Positions 34,361 through 43,725 are shown, counted from the first letter of the stretch. The stretch: 64,000 nucleotides of DNA from JAJFKB01 sp965230515 (GCA_965230515.1 OZ246007.1:124001-188000), one strand, 5' to 3'. A program made the numbers and translations. Notes: generated by a model from the letters alone, not told the origin.

Positions 34361-35017
34361 ATGGACGAGAACAAAGTACCTGAAGCCTGGCGAGTTTTGC
34401 GTATTCAATCAGAACTGGTGGATGGGACAGAAAGTCTCGTTAAATTCAGTCGCGCTGTAACCATTTTTGGTAGTGCCCGTTTGTTTAAAGAGTCGCCTTA
34501 CTTTCAACAAGCCGAGTCGTTAGCCTATAAGATAGCCAAACAGGGAATTCCTGTTATTACAGGTGGTGGCCCGGGTATCATGGAGGCTGCAAATCTGGGC
34601 GCGCTCAGTGCTGATGAGCCGGGAGACGGTGAGTCGATCGGGTTAAATATCAAGCTTCCGGCGGAGCAGGAGGCAAATCATTTTCAGGACCTGACTTTAA
34701 ATTTCAGGTATTTCTTTGTGCGTAAATACATGTTTGTAAAGCATGCTGTTGCCTTTGTTATTTTTCCAGGCGGATATGGTACGCTGGATGAACTGTTTGA
34801 GGCTCTGACACTGGTTCAGACGAACAAAATTATTAAGATACCCATTATTCTGGTTGGCAGGGATTATTGGGAAGGTTTGTTAAGCTGGATAGAAAACAAG
34901 CTGATGAGAGAGGGTTGCATCAATCAGCAGGAGAGGGATTTGATTACCCTGGTGGATGATATTGATGATGCGTTAAAGATTATTCTTTCGCATCAGGCGC
35001 TGACGATTAATAATTGA
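34361..35017 (+). CDS. LOG-family Rossmann protein (nucleotide 5'-monophosphate nucleosidase type)
   Basis: 218 residues. The LOG signature is present: SRAVTIFGSARLF, PVITGGGPGIMEAANLGA and FPGGYGTLDELFEALTL. The family hydrolyses the N-glycosidic bond of nucleoside 5'-monophosphates, releasing a free base and ribose 5-phosphate. Plant and some bacterial members make cytokinins, while many bacterial ones are housekeeping nucleotide-salvage enzymes. GGAGG lies five bases before the ATG at 34361, which decides against the GTG at 34355. It overlaps the open frame of the next gene, suggesting co-transcription with the L,D-transpeptidase. Confidence 0.87.
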   Translation: MDENKVPEAWRVLRIQSELVDGTESLVKFSRAVTIFGSARLFKESPYFQQAESLAYKIAKQGIPVITGGGPGIMEAANLGALSADEPGDGESIGLNIKLPAEQEANHFQDLTLNFRYFFVRKYMFVKHAVAFVIFPGGYGTLDELFEALTLVQTNKIIKIPIILVGRDYWEGLLSWIENKLMREGCINQQERDLITLVDDIDDALKIILSHQALTINN

Positions 35018-35064
35018 AGGGTCATGAGCATAAAAGGGAATCTGAAAACGGATATTGGTGTGTT

Positions 35065-35568
35065 ATGAAAGGTCATGAACACATCGAAATAAATCTGGCA
35101 GAGCAGCGGCTCCGTTATTTCCGCGAACAGATTTGTCAGCATAGTTATCTCATATCGTCTGCCAAAAAGGGTGCCGGGGAGTGTTCTGGTAGCGAACAAA
35201 CACCGCGAGGCAAGCACTATATCCGAGCCAAGATTGGCGCAGGCATGCCGGTTGGTGCGGTGTTTGTTGCGCGCCGGTTTAGCGGTGAATTATATCAACA
35301 GAGTTTGGCACAATCGTTTCCGGACAGAGACTGGATTCTGACGCGTATATTATGGTTATGTGGCAGTGAAGTAGGCCGTAATCGACTTGGTGAAAAGGAT
35401 AGCATGAGGCGCTATATCTATATTCATGGCACACCGGATACCGAACCGATGGGTGTGCCCCGGTCGCATGGCTGTATTCGCATGCGTAACAAGAACATTA
35501 TCGAGCTGTTTGAGTCCGTGTCGGTCGGTTGTCCGGTGAATATTATCGAAAGCACAGCCGCATGCTAG
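35065..35568 (+). CDS. L,D-transpeptidase (YkuD domain), no signal peptide
   Basis: 167 residues with the YkuD core: INLAEQRLRYF, TPRGKHYIRAKIGAG, YIHGTPDTEPMG and the catalytic VPRSHGCIRMRN (His and Cys nucleophile). Such enzymes make 3-3 peptidoglycan cross-links or anchor lipoproteins. No signal peptide is visible from any start, as is common for the short ErfK/YbiS-like proteins next to nagZ in Pseudomonas relatives. The frame opens at a TTG at 35014 that overlaps the previous stop. That extension (MKGHEHKRES) duplicates the true N-terminus MKGHEHIEIN, so the ATG at 35065 is preferred but not certain. Confidence 0.8.
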   Translation: MKGHEHIEINLAEQRLRYFREQICQHSYLISSAKKGAGECSGSEQTPRGKHYIRAKIGAGMPVGAVFVARRFSGELYQQSLAQSFPDRDWILTRILWLCGSEVGRNRLGEKDSMRRYIYIHGTPDTEPMGVPRSHGCIRMRNKNIIELFESVSVGCPVNIIESTAAC

Positions 35569-35573
35569 GTCTA

Positions 35574-35810
35574 TTAATGATCAGACACCAAATAGCCCTT
35601 CCTGTTACCGGAGTGATTTCCAGGTATCAGGTCTACCCAAAAGGTGTCTATTTTTCCTTTCTTGCTCAGGGATTTATCCTGCCAGAGCTTTTTGCCTAAT
35701 TTCAATAGCTCTTCATTTGACGCGGTAGCAACCGATGAACCTTCCGGGCGCGTCACCTGGTCAGCAGATATGCATGCAGCCATGGAAAAGGTGTGCGTAG
35801 CTAACAGCAA
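35574..35810 (-). CDS. Small putative exported protein with split signal peptide
   Basis: The longest frame gives 78 residues from a TTG at 35810, an unlikely start. The frame continues upstream through a strongly hydrophobic stretch, but the only nearby ATG (35843-35845, minus strand) is one base out of phase. It is separated by a run of seven A (T7 at 35836-35842 on the plus strand). With eight A, the protein would begin MKKNICHFSALLLLL, an excellent signal peptide leading into SMAACISADQ. The mature part LLKLGKKLWQDKSLSKKGK resembles the N-terminus of small c-type cytochromes, but no CxxCH follows. It may be a pseudogene, a phase-variable gene or a sequencing error. Function unknown. Confidence 0.4.
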   Translation of the reverse strand: MLLATHTFSMAACISADQVTRPEGSSVATASNEELLKLGKKLWQDKSLSKKGKIDTFWVDLIPGNHSGNRKGYLVSDH

Positions 35811-36046
35811 TAGCAGTGCGCTAAAGTGACAGATATTTTTTTCATAGAGAGCTATCCGGTTGCTGGTGTATGGACCCGCTTTAGGGGCTTGGTGGGATAT
35901 TGGAAAACAACACTCAGAATAAGCTCATTGGCTGTAATGAGGATCAATAAATTGTTAAAAAAGCGTGTCCCTTGCTTGGTAATCGATGAGGGGGTCTTTA
36001 GAATAGCCTGACATTCATTGTACGGATATTCAGGAACCAACACGCT

Positions 36047-37057
36047 ATGCCTATTGGCTCATTGATGCTTGATATAGAAGGGCTCAGTCTTACGGACGGT
36101 GAGGCGGAGCTGTTGCGGGAAGAGCAGGTAGGCGGCATTATTCTATTTGCCCGGAATTATGAGGCCCCCGAGCAGTTAGGACGGCTGGTAAAAGAGATAA
36201 GAAACATAAGGCCGGAAATTTTGCTCGCAGTGGACCATGAAGGTGGCCGGGTACAGCGTTTTCTAGAGGGGTTTACGCGGATTCCGCCGATGAGCACTCT
36301 GGGTCAGCTTTATTGTAAGAACAAAAAAAAAGCGCTCCATACCGCACGGGAAACCGCATGGCTTTTGGCAACGGAGCTATTGCTTCAGGATATTGATTTG
36401 AGTTTTGCACCGGTTCTGGATCTGGATCATTCGTTGAGTCAGGTGATTGGTGACCGGGCATTTGCAAATGATCCTTCAGTCGTTATTGACCTTGGGCAGG
36501 CTTTTGTCGACGGGTTTCATGATGCGGGAATGGCTGCAACCGGAAAGCACTTTCCGGGCCATGGAGGGGTTGTTGGTGATTCGCACACCGATATACCTGT
36601 AGATCACCGCAATTGGTCCGAAATAGAGAGTACTGATTTGCTGCCATTTCGGCAATTGGCGGGATCGCTGGATGCTGTCATGCCTGCGCATGTGATCTAT
36701 TCGGAAATCGATTCGCATCCCGCTGGATTTTCAGAGGTTTGGCTGAAAGAAATTCTGAGGGGTAAGCTGGGCTTTGATGGTGTCATTTTTAGTGATGATT
36801 TAAGTATGGAAGGGGCAACTGTGGCCGGTAGTTATACTGAACGGGCTCAGGCTGCAATGCAGGCCGGTTGTGATATGGTGCTGGTGTGTAATGATCGAAA
36901 TGGTGCCATTGAGGTGCTGGAGTACCTGAAGCGTCATAAGGTGAAAAGCTCGACGCGGCTACACCGCTTAAAACATCACACAAAGCTAAACCGGTCGACA
37001 CTGCAAACCAGCAAAGCACTGGCCGCAGTCGATATGGTGAAATCGATCAGAAGCTAA
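36047..37057 (+). CDS. nagZ: Beta-N-acetylhexosaminidase NagZ
   Basis: Cytoplasmic glycoside hydrolase family 3 enzyme that removes GlcNAc from GlcNAc-anhydroMurNAc peptides during wall recycling. 336 residues, single-domain as in Gram-negative NagZ. The active-site loop is KHFPGHGGVVGDSHTDIP with H180 as likely acid/base, and the nucleophile is D250 in FSDDLSMEG. Substrate-binding residues are in VDHEGGRVQRF. In many species its products feed AmpR-controlled beta-lactamase induction. It lies 5' of mscS and mtiP; Pseudomonas has the nagZ-mtiP pair directly adjacent. Confidence 0.95.
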   Translation: MPIGSLMLDIEGLSLTDGEAELLREEQVGGIILFARNYEAPEQLGRLVKEIRNIRPEILLAVDHEGGRVQRFLEGFTRIPPMSTLGQLYCKNKKKALHTARETAWLLATELLLQDIDLSFAPVLDLDHSLSQVIGDRAFANDPSVVIDLGQAFVDGFHDAGMAATGKHFPGHGGVVGDSHTDIPVDHRNWSEIESTDLLPFRQLAGSLDAVMPAHVIYSEIDSHPAGFSEVWLKEILRGKLGFDGVIFSDDLSMEGATVAGSYTERAQAAMQAGCDMVLVCNDRNGAIEVLEYLKRHKVKSSTRLHRLKHHTKLNRSTLQTSKALAAVDMVKSIRS

Positions 37058-37165
37058 GCTGTGTAAGGGAACGTTGTGACGGGAATCGTATTGATATGTT
37101 CTGCTAACCGGTACCTGCAATAAAAAGCAAATCGGTAATGCTGTGAAACAAGACGGGATTGAAAT

Positions 37166-38272
37166 ATGGATTTAAAGGTTTTTTTCGCTGAATTCGGGTT
37201 GGGTAAAGACGGTATGCTGGTAGCCCAGGTTTTTACCGTCGTGTTTGTCACGTTGCTGGTTAATTTTGTGGCGCTAAAACTCCTGTCCCGTGTGGTTAAT
37301 CACATCAATAAAACCAATAATTTTTGGGATGATGTGTTTGTTGATGCGGCTCGCAAACCGCTGAGCTTAATGATCTGGATAATTGGACTCAGCTGGGCAG
37401 CAGAGATCGTGGCGGGCAACTCCGATGCAGCAATTTTTGGAGCCATTGACCCGGTTCGTGATATGTCGGTTATTATCATTTTAGTCTGGTTTGTGGTGGG
37501 CTTTATCAAAGGAGCCGAAATTGAGCTAACCTCGCCAGAGCGGGGTAGTGAAAGCATGGATGCAACCACGGTGATGGCGATGGGTAAGTTGCTGCGTCTG
37601 TCGGTATTGATTACTGCCGCATTGGTGATGTTGCAAACGCTCGGTTACAGTATTTCCGGTATACTGGCCTTTGGTGGTATCGGTGGAATCGCAGTCGGCT
37701 TTGCCGCAAAGGATTTGCTGGCTAATTTTTTTGGTGGGCTGATGATCTATCTGGATCGCCCGTTTGCCGTGGGTGACTGGGTAAGATCACCTGATCGCGA
37801 AATAGAAGGCACTGTGGAGGATATCGGCTGGCGTCTGACCCGAATAAGAACCTTTGACAAAAGACCTTTGTATATTCCCAATGCCACTTTTGCCAGTATT
37901 ACGGTAGAAAATCCCTCACGTATGTTGAATCGCCGTATCTATGAGACTATCGGTTTGCGTTATCAGGATGTAGATCAGGTGGAGGCAATCGTTGATGGGG
38001 TAAAGGAGATGTTGCGTAATCATCCGGAGATTGATACGCAGCAGACGCTGATCGTAAATTTTAATGCTTATGGCCCATCGTCCCTGGATTTCTTTGTATA
38101 TACCTTTACCAAAACAACAGATTGGGTGAGGTTTCATGAAATCAAGCAGGATATTTTGTTGAAAATTCTGGGCGTTATTAGTGAGCATGGAGCAGATGTA
38201 GCGTTCCCCACTTCGACTTTGCATATTGCAGACGAAATCGCTGTCAGAAATGAAGATAGGGGCAGCCAATAG
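37166..38272 (+). CDS. MscS-family mechanosensitive channel
   Basis: 368 residues. Four hydrophobic helices end in the pore-lining TM3 (SGILAFGGIGGIAVGFAAKDLLANFFGGLMIY, split here by the glycine hinge), then the beta domain (RPFAVGDWVRSPDREIEGTVEDIGWRLTRI) and the alpha/beta C-terminal domain. The extra N-terminal helices place it in the YbdG/YnaI-like medium-size class rather than the 286-residue MscS. It opens under membrane tension on hypo-osmotic shock. It lies between nagZ and mtiP, genes that are neighbours in Pseudomonas, so it may be a local insertion. Confidence 0.9.
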   Translation: MDLKVFFAEFGLGKDGMLVAQVFTVVFVTLLVNFVALKLLSRVVNHINKTNNFWDDVFVDAARKPLSLMIWIIGLSWAAEIVAGNSDAAIFGAIDPVRDMSVIIILVWFVVGFIKGAEIELTSPERGSESMDATTVMAMGKLLRLSVLITAALVMLQTLGYSISGILAFGGIGGIAVGFAAKDLLANFFGGLMIYLDRPFAVGDWVRSPDREIEGTVEDIGWRLTRIRTFDKRPLYIPNATFASITVENPSRMLNRRIYETIGLRYQDVDQVEAIVDGVKEMLRNHPEIDTQQTLIVNFNAYGPSSLDFFVYTFTKTTDWVRFHEIKQDILLKILGVISEHGADVAFPTSTLHIADEIAVRNEDRGSQ

Positions 38273-38374
38273 GCGCCGGTTCCGAAGCATCAATTGTCTA
38301 AGGCAGCCGTCGAATAACAGATAGGGCGAAGGTCTTGCAGAGAACACTTAAATTTAGTTATGGGAGTATAAAGA

Positions 38375-39124
38375 ATGATCCGTACACCGGAGATAGCCGT
38401 CATTGGCGGAACGGGGTTGGCTAAGCTCGAAGGTATCGAAATCCTGGAAAGCAAATGGCCGACGACACGGTTTGGTGAGACCTCTTCGCCACTGATATTT
38501 GGACGATTCAAGTCCCGGGAGATTGTGTTTCTGCCGCGCCACGGTGAGGATCATCACATACCGCCACACAAAATCAATTACCGCGCCAATCTATACGCCC
38601 TGAAGCAGGCCGGCGTGCGCTCTGTGGTAGCTGTGAATGCGGTGGGCGGCATCACCGGGAATATGGCACCCCGAAAAATCTGTATTCCTGATCAGATTAT
38701 TGATTACACATCGGGGCGGGAGCATACATTTTTCGATGGCTCTCAAGATCGGGTCAGTCATATAGATTTTACCATGCCTTACCATCCGAACGTGCGCAAT
38801 AAGCTCATTGAGGCAGCCGGAATTCTGGGCATGCCAATTAACGATGGCGGTGTTTATGGAGCGACCCAGGGACCGCGTCTTGAAACCAGCGCAGAGATTA
38901 ACAGGCTGGAGCGTGATGGCTGTGACATTGTCGGTATGACCGGAATGCCGGAAGCCAGTCTGGCCAGAGAGTTAGGGCTGGAATATGCGAGTGTTACGCT
39001 GGTGGTGAACTGGGCTGCAGGGCGCAGTGATGAGGTGTTAACGCTAAACGTACTTAAGGTCCACCTTGATGCCGGTCTGGTAAAGGTTAAGGAGCTGCTG
39101 CATCAGGTAATACAGATACTCTAG
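38375..39124 (+). CDS. mtiP: S-methyl-5'-thioinosine phosphorylase
   Basis: A 249-residue PNP/MTAP-fold phosphorylase. GGTGLAKLEG forms the N-terminal phosphate loop; RHGEDHHIPPHKINYRANL, NAVGGI and GVYGATQGPRLETSAEI are family motifs. The Pseudomonas enzyme at the same locus cleaves methylthioinosine, made by deamination of methylthioadenosine, rather than MTA directly (established for PA3004). The assignment here rests on synteny with nagZ and csiV. Classical MTA phosphorylase is the alternative. Its last 38 bp overlap the end of csiV on the other strand. Confidence 0.87.
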   Translation: MIRTPEIAVIGGTGLAKLEGIEILESKWPTTRFGETSSPLIFGRFKSREIVFLPRHGEDHHIPPHKINYRANLYALKQAGVRSVVAVNAVGGITGNMAPRKICIPDQIIDYTSGREHTFFDGSQDRVSHIDFTMPYHPNVRNKLIEAAGILGMPINDGGVYGATQGPRLETSAEINRLERDGCDIVGMTGMPEASLARELGLEYASVTLVVNWAAGRSDEVLTLNVLKVHLDAGLVKVKELLHQVIQIL

Positions 39125-40220
39125 GCAGTGCTTTTTTTTGCGGTAGTGCGTCTATATCGAATTCATCCATTTCCAGCACAGGGTCCGGAAGCTGGTATTC
39201 GGTTAGCTGGACCAGAATGCCAAACAACGGGTGATCCAGGTAATGCAGCTCTCCGGACTTTATGCGCTTCGACTGTTTGAGTTCTGCGGTAATTTCACGG
39301 GTATAGGGATTCTGTTGGTTGCTGGTCAGGCCTCTGCTGTCGATCAGTAAAGAACCATCGGAGCGAAGATCGAATAGTGATGTTTCGGGTTTTGTTTTGT
39401 TTTCCAGAAATGCTGACCAGTCCTTATGCTCTGCCAAAATAGCAGTTTTGTATTCTGAAAAAAACATATCGGTATCGACATGCAGGTACCTTTTTTCCCT
39501 TACGGTCAGGGTTCCTTCCAGCTCAAAATGTATACCAAACTGCTTACCCGCCTGAATAAAAACTGCGGGGCTGTCGGTTGCCGGAGTTGCCGGTTGCCTC
39601 CAGGCAAGATGAGCCAGCAAGCGTAAATCAAGTGCGCGGTCGATGCGTTGTCTGGCTCTGTTGAGTGTCAGTTCCCTCTCTGGAAGAGTCACGAAAGCTT
39701 CTTTTCTGATGTCCATGGGTGGAGCCAGCCGTTTTGGCAGTGCATCTATGTCGAAGGGAACTAATAGTTCAGGAGTTTGCTGCTCTGTCGAATCCGTTGG
39801 AGATGCGTCCCGGTTTTCAGTTGGCGAATAAGGCGTGGACGCTTCAGTCGTTGCGTCCGGCAAGTTGTGCGCTGGAGTTTCTGATGAAATATCTGGCTCA
39901 GTGACCTCATCAATGAGTGCTATAGCGGCGTCGTAAGGATCATTGATCAGGTCATCATCGAGTTCGCTGGTCTGCGCACGAATCACCGAGGGTGACCTGT
40001 ATTGTCGCAGAATCGTAAGGTTTGAAGGATAATCCGGTGTCGCCTTGCCATGCCAGGCTTCAGTGCTTTTGTTTGTACCCTGGTGAAATGCAAACAGTAT
40101 TAACTCAACCTGGTACCAGCTATGGTCAGCTTCCTCGCCAAATACCCGGTTGACGCAAAGCAGTTCCAGTATAATCGCTCCGATTACAGCAACTGCCTGT
40201 CGTTTTGTGGTCTTTAGCAA
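39087..40220 (-). CDS. csiV: CsiV-family envelope protein
   Basis: A 377-residue exported protein. The signal peptide ends VFG and is followed by the family motif HSWYQVELILFAFHQ. A Thr/Ser/Glu/Pro-rich low-complexity linker (about 100-165) precedes a C-terminal domain with LRLLAHLAWRQP and RYLHVDTDMFF. The homologue in Shigella/E. coli-type or Pseudomonas genomes is poorly characterised; the name comes from a peptidoglycan-associated family found next to mfd. The start is a TTG at 40220, supported by GGAG eight bases upstream. It lies immediately 3' of mfd, co-directional, as in Pseudomonas (PA3003-PA3002 order). Confidence 0.8.
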   Translation of the reverse strand: MLKTTKRQAVAVIGAIILELLCVNRVFGEEADHSWYQVELILFAFHQGTNKSTEAWHGKATPDYPSNLTILRQYRSPSVIRAQTSELDDDLINDPYDAAIALIDEVTEPDISSETPAHNLPDATTEASTPYSPTENRDASPTDSTEQQTPELLVPFDIDALPKRLAPPMDIRKEAFVTLPERELTLNRARQRIDRALDLRLLAHLAWRQPATPATDSPAVFIQAGKQFGIHFELEGTLTVREKRYLHVDTDMFFSEYKTAILAEHKDWSAFLENKTKPETSLFDLRSDGSLLIDSRGLTSNQQNPYTREITAELKQSKRIKSGELHYLDHPLFGILVQLTEYQLPDPVLEMDEFDIDALPQKKALPRVSVLPDAAAP

Positions 40221-40287
40221 GCGTTTATCTCCATGCTGATTGCGATGTTTTAGTTACCTGCGATGATGTTGATCTATTATGCGAGTC

Positions 40288-43200
40288 TTAGCTCAACTGA
40301 TCCAGCAACTGATGCGTATTTTTTATCCTGTCCTGAATGTTCAGCGACGGCACATGGAATTTCAGTTGATTTGCGCCTTCGAGTTTAAATATTCGTGGCT
40401 GCTGCTGAATTAATGAAACCAATCGTTCAGGTTGGACTTTGGTGCCGGTGCTGAATTCAATTTTCCCGCCCTCGTCATGCACCTGTATCTTTTTGACACC
40501 CAATGGCTGTGCCTTGATTTTTATAGCGGTTATTTCAAAAAGGTTTTTTGAAGCATCGGGTAGCAAACCAAAGCGGTCAATCATTTCAACCTGTAGCTCT
40601 TTAAGTTCATTGTTATCCTTTGCACTGGCGATACGCTTGTATATAACCAGGCGAGCATGCACATCGGGTAAATAGCTGTCTGGTATCAGGGCAGGACAGT
40701 GCAGGTTGATTTCCGTGCCGTGTTGCATCGGTCGGTCCAGGTCAAAGGTGTTGCCCTGCTTTAATGTATTGACTGCTTGCTCGAGAAGCTCCGAATAAAG
40801 CGTGAAACCGATGGTTTGGATATGTCCGCTTTGGTTGTCACCCAATAGCTCTCCGGCTCCCCTGATTTCAAGGTCGTGGCTGGCCAGTGTAAAACCGGCA
40901 CCTAGTTCCTGTGCTTCCGCGATCGCCTCAAGACGTTTTTTTGCATTTGCGGTCATACTTTTTCTGTGAGGTGTCAGCAAATAGGCGTAAGCCTGGTGGT
41001 GTGAGCGACCTACCCGCCCTCGCAGCTGGTGTAGTTGTGCCAGTCCGAATTTGTCGGCGCGTTCAATGATAATGGTGTTTGCAGAGGGAATATCAATGCC
41101 GGTTTCAATGATCGTCGTGCACAGCAAAAGATTAAAGCGCTTATGGTAAAAGTCGGTCATGACTTTCTCCAAATCTCTTTCACGCATTTGCCCGTGGGCA
41201 ATGCCGATACGTGCTTCGGGTATCAGCTGTTTAATCTGTTCTGCTTTTCGTTCGATACTGCTGACTTCGTTATGCAGCAGATATACCTGTCCTCCTCTAA
41301 GCAGTTCGCGGCTAATCGCCTCGCGGCGAATGGCATTGTCTTCGCGGTGAACAAAGGTGTTGATAGAGAGCCGCTTCTCAGGGGGAGAGGCGATGATTGA
41401 AATATCCCGAATGCCGGACATCGCCATATTCAGGGTGCGCGGAATAGGTGTTGCGGTCAGGGTTAACAGGTCGACTTCTGATCGCAGTGACTTAAGCCTC
41501 TCTTTTTGGCGTACGCCAAAGCGGTGTTCTTCATCAATGATAACCAAACCCAGATTGTTGAAATGGAAATCTCCGAGTATCAATTTATGGGTGGCGATAA
41601 GGATGTCGACCTGACCGGACTGTAGCTTCTCTTTGGTACGGTTTTGCTCCTCCCGGCTCTGGAAACGCGATATCACCGCGACATTGACAGGCCAGTCAGC
41701 AAAGCGGTCGCTAAATGATTCATAGTGCTGTTGTGCAAGCAGTGTGGTTGGCACCAGTATAGCAACCTGTTTGCTGTTGAGGGCGGCTACAAATGCAGCA
41801 CGCATGGCGACTTCGGTTTTACCAAAACCAACATCGCCACAAATCAGGCGGTCCATGGGTGATTTGGCGCACATGTCCTCAATGGTAGAGTCAATAGCTT
41901 TGATTTGGTCCGGTGTTTCCTCAAACGGAAATGCGGCGCAGAATCGCTGGTATTCCAGTCCTGGCAACTGAAAGGCGACTCCCTGGCGATTCGCGCGTCG
42001 GGCGTGAATATCCAAAAGCTCGGCTGCGGTATCCCGAACCTGCTCTGCTGCTTTACGTTTAGCTTTTTGCCATTTGTCGCTGCCAAGGCTGTGTAGCGGG
42101 GCTGTTTCATCGTTTGTTCCCGCATATCTCGCGATTAAATGGAGTGAGGCGATCGGCACATACAAACGCGCACCACCAGCATATTCAAGCGTTAGGAACT
42201 CCTCAGGCTGACTGTTTACCGACAGCGTCTCAAGTCCGCGATAGCGGCCCACGCCGTGATCGAGGTGCACCACTGGTGCATCAAGATGCAGCTCAGCAAG
42301 GTTTTTTATCACCAGATCACTTTGGTCGCTGGTTTTGTTGCGTCGCCGTCGTTGCAGTACTTTTTCGCCAAACAGCTGCGATTCGGTGATGATGCCAATA
42401 TCAGGATCATTCAATTGCAGGCCACGATCCAGTTGGGCTGTGGTGATGGCCAGATTATCGCTGCCAGCCAGGAACGAGTGCCAGCCGGAATACTCGACCG
42501 GATGGATATCTATTTGTCGAAGCATCTCCTGCAGCACCTGTTTTCGACCGGCCGTTTCAGCGCAAAACAGTATGCGGGAAGTGGAATTTCGAATGTGGTT
42601 TTCAACATCAGCCAGAGGATTGTCCAGATGGTGGTCCAGATTGAAGGTAGGGGGAGGGCTGCCTGGAAACAGTGTGTCTTCCACGTTCTCGCGGGTACCA
42701 TGCTGTAACCTCACTCTTTGCAAGGATTTGAGCTTGCCAAATATTTGGTCTACCGGTAAAAAAAGTGCCTCGGGCGGCAAAATAGGCTGTTCCGGATTGT
42801 GTCTGCGTTGTTGATAGCGGTCATTGATTTCCGTCCAGTAACGGTCGGCGGCCTGATCTATCCCGTCCAGTGTGAATACCAGCATAGATGGGGGCAGATA
42901 GTCCAGCAGGTTCGAGCACTGTTTAAAAAACAGAGGCAAGTAGTACTCGATACCTGACGGTGTTAACTCCGATGAAACATCCTGGTAAACCGGACAATTG
43001 TTGGCGTCAGATTCAAAGGTCGCCCGCCAGTTTTGTCGAAAAAGCGAGATCGAGTTTTTGTCAAAAGGGAACTCATGGGCAGGCAGTATTTCAATTCGTT
43101 CTATTTTCTCAAGCGACCTCTGGTTTTCAGGGTCAAAAGTTCGTAACTGGTCAATTTCCTCATCAAACAGGTCGATTCTGAAAGGCAGCCTTGCGCCCAT

Positions 43201-43725
43201 GGGGAAAATATCAATGATCGAGCCGCGTACTGCAAACTCACCATGCTCGTAGACGGTATCCGACTGCCGATAGCCGTTCTCTATCAATTGTAAACGCAAC
43301 GTGCTGGTTTCCAGGGACTCGCCGGTTTCAATGACCAGACTGTTGCCAAGGATGAACTCCTTGGGCGCAATTCTCTGCATCAGGGTAGTCATCGGCACAA
43401 TCAATAATCCCTCCTTTAAAGAGGGTAGCCTGTAAAGCGTCTTCAGGCGCTCAGAAACGATATCTCCGTGGGGTGAAAAGCTATCGTAGGGTAACGTTTC
43501 CCAATGTGGGAACGAGAGTAGAGGCAGTTCGCCCGAGCTGAAAAAACTAATCTCCTCCCGGAGTTGTTCTGCGCTGCGGGTATCCGGTGTTATGGCAAGA
43601 CAAAGTCCCTGGCGCGCGCGCGCGGCCTCGGTAATGGCCAGTGAGGCTGCAGCGCCTGAAAACCCTGACCAGCAGGATTGGTTGCTAGTAGGTTCTGGTA
43701 TGGAAATCGTCTTTAAATGAGGCAC
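40288..43725 (-). CDS. mfd: Transcription-repair coupling factor Mfd
   Basis: A 1145-residue translocase that removes stalled RNA polymerase and recruits UvrA. An N-terminal UvrB-homology module (PHWETLPYDSFSPHGDIVSERL) is followed by the RNAP-interacting domain (VVHLDHGVGRYRGLETL), the RecG-like motor with Walker A GDVGFGKTE and DEEHRFG, the TRG region (YAYLLTP) and the C-terminal TRCF domain. The length is normal. The start codon appears to be GTG at 43725 (MPHLKTISIPEP). It is transcribed with csiV and is divergent from gap. Confidence 0.96.
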   Translation of the reverse strand: MPHLKTISIPEPTSNQSCWSGFSGAAASLAITEAARARQGLCLAITPDTRSAEQLREEISFFSSGELPLLSFPHWETLPYDSFSPHGDIVSERLKTLYRLPSLKEGLLIVPMTTLMQRIAPKEFILGNSLVIETGESLETSTLRLQLIENGYRQSDTVYEHGEFAVRGSIIDIFPMGARLPFRIDLFDEEIDQLRTFDPENQRSLEKIERIEILPAHEFPFDKNSISLFRQNWRATFESDANNCPVYQDVSSELTPSGIEYYLPLFFKQCSNLLDYLPPSMLVFTLDGIDQAADRYWTEINDRYQQRRHNPEQPILPPEALFLPVDQIFGKLKSLQRVRLQHGTRENVEDTLFPGSPPPTFNLDHHLDNPLADVENHIRNSTSRILFCAETAGRKQVLQEMLRQIDIHPVEYSGWHSFLAGSDNLAITTAQLDRGLQLNDPDIGIITESQLFGEKVLQRRRRNKTSDQSDLVIKNLAELHLDAPVVHLDHGVGRYRGLETLSVNSQPEEFLTLEYAGGARLYVPIASLHLIARYAGTNDETAPLHSLGSDKWQKAKRKAAEQVRDTAAELLDIHARRANRQGVAFQLPGLEYQRFCAAFPFEETPDQIKAIDSTIEDMCAKSPMDRLICGDVGFGKTEVAMRAAFVAALNSKQVAILVPTTLLAQQHYESFSDRFADWPVNVAVISRFQSREEQNRTKEKLQSGQVDILIATHKLILGDFHFNNLGLVIIDEEHRFGVRQKERLKSLRSEVDLLTLTATPIPRTLNMAMSGIRDISIIASPPEKRLSINTFVHREDNAIRREAISRELLRGGQVYLLHNEVSSIERKAEQIKQLIPEARIGIAHGQMRERDLEKVMTDFYHKRFNLLLCTTIIETGIDIPSANTIIIERADKFGLAQLHQLRGRVGRSHHQAYAYLLTPHRKSMTANAKKRLEAIAEAQELGAGFTLASHDLEIRGAGELLGDNQSGHIQTIGFTLYSELLEQAVNTLKQGNTFDLDRPMQHGTEINLHCPALIPDSYLPDVHARLVIYKRIASAKDNNELKELQVEMIDRFGLLPDASKNLFEITAIKIKAQPLGVKKIQVHDEGGKIEFSTGTKVQPERLVSLIQQQPRIFKLEGANQLKFHVPSLNIQDRIKNTHQLLDQLS

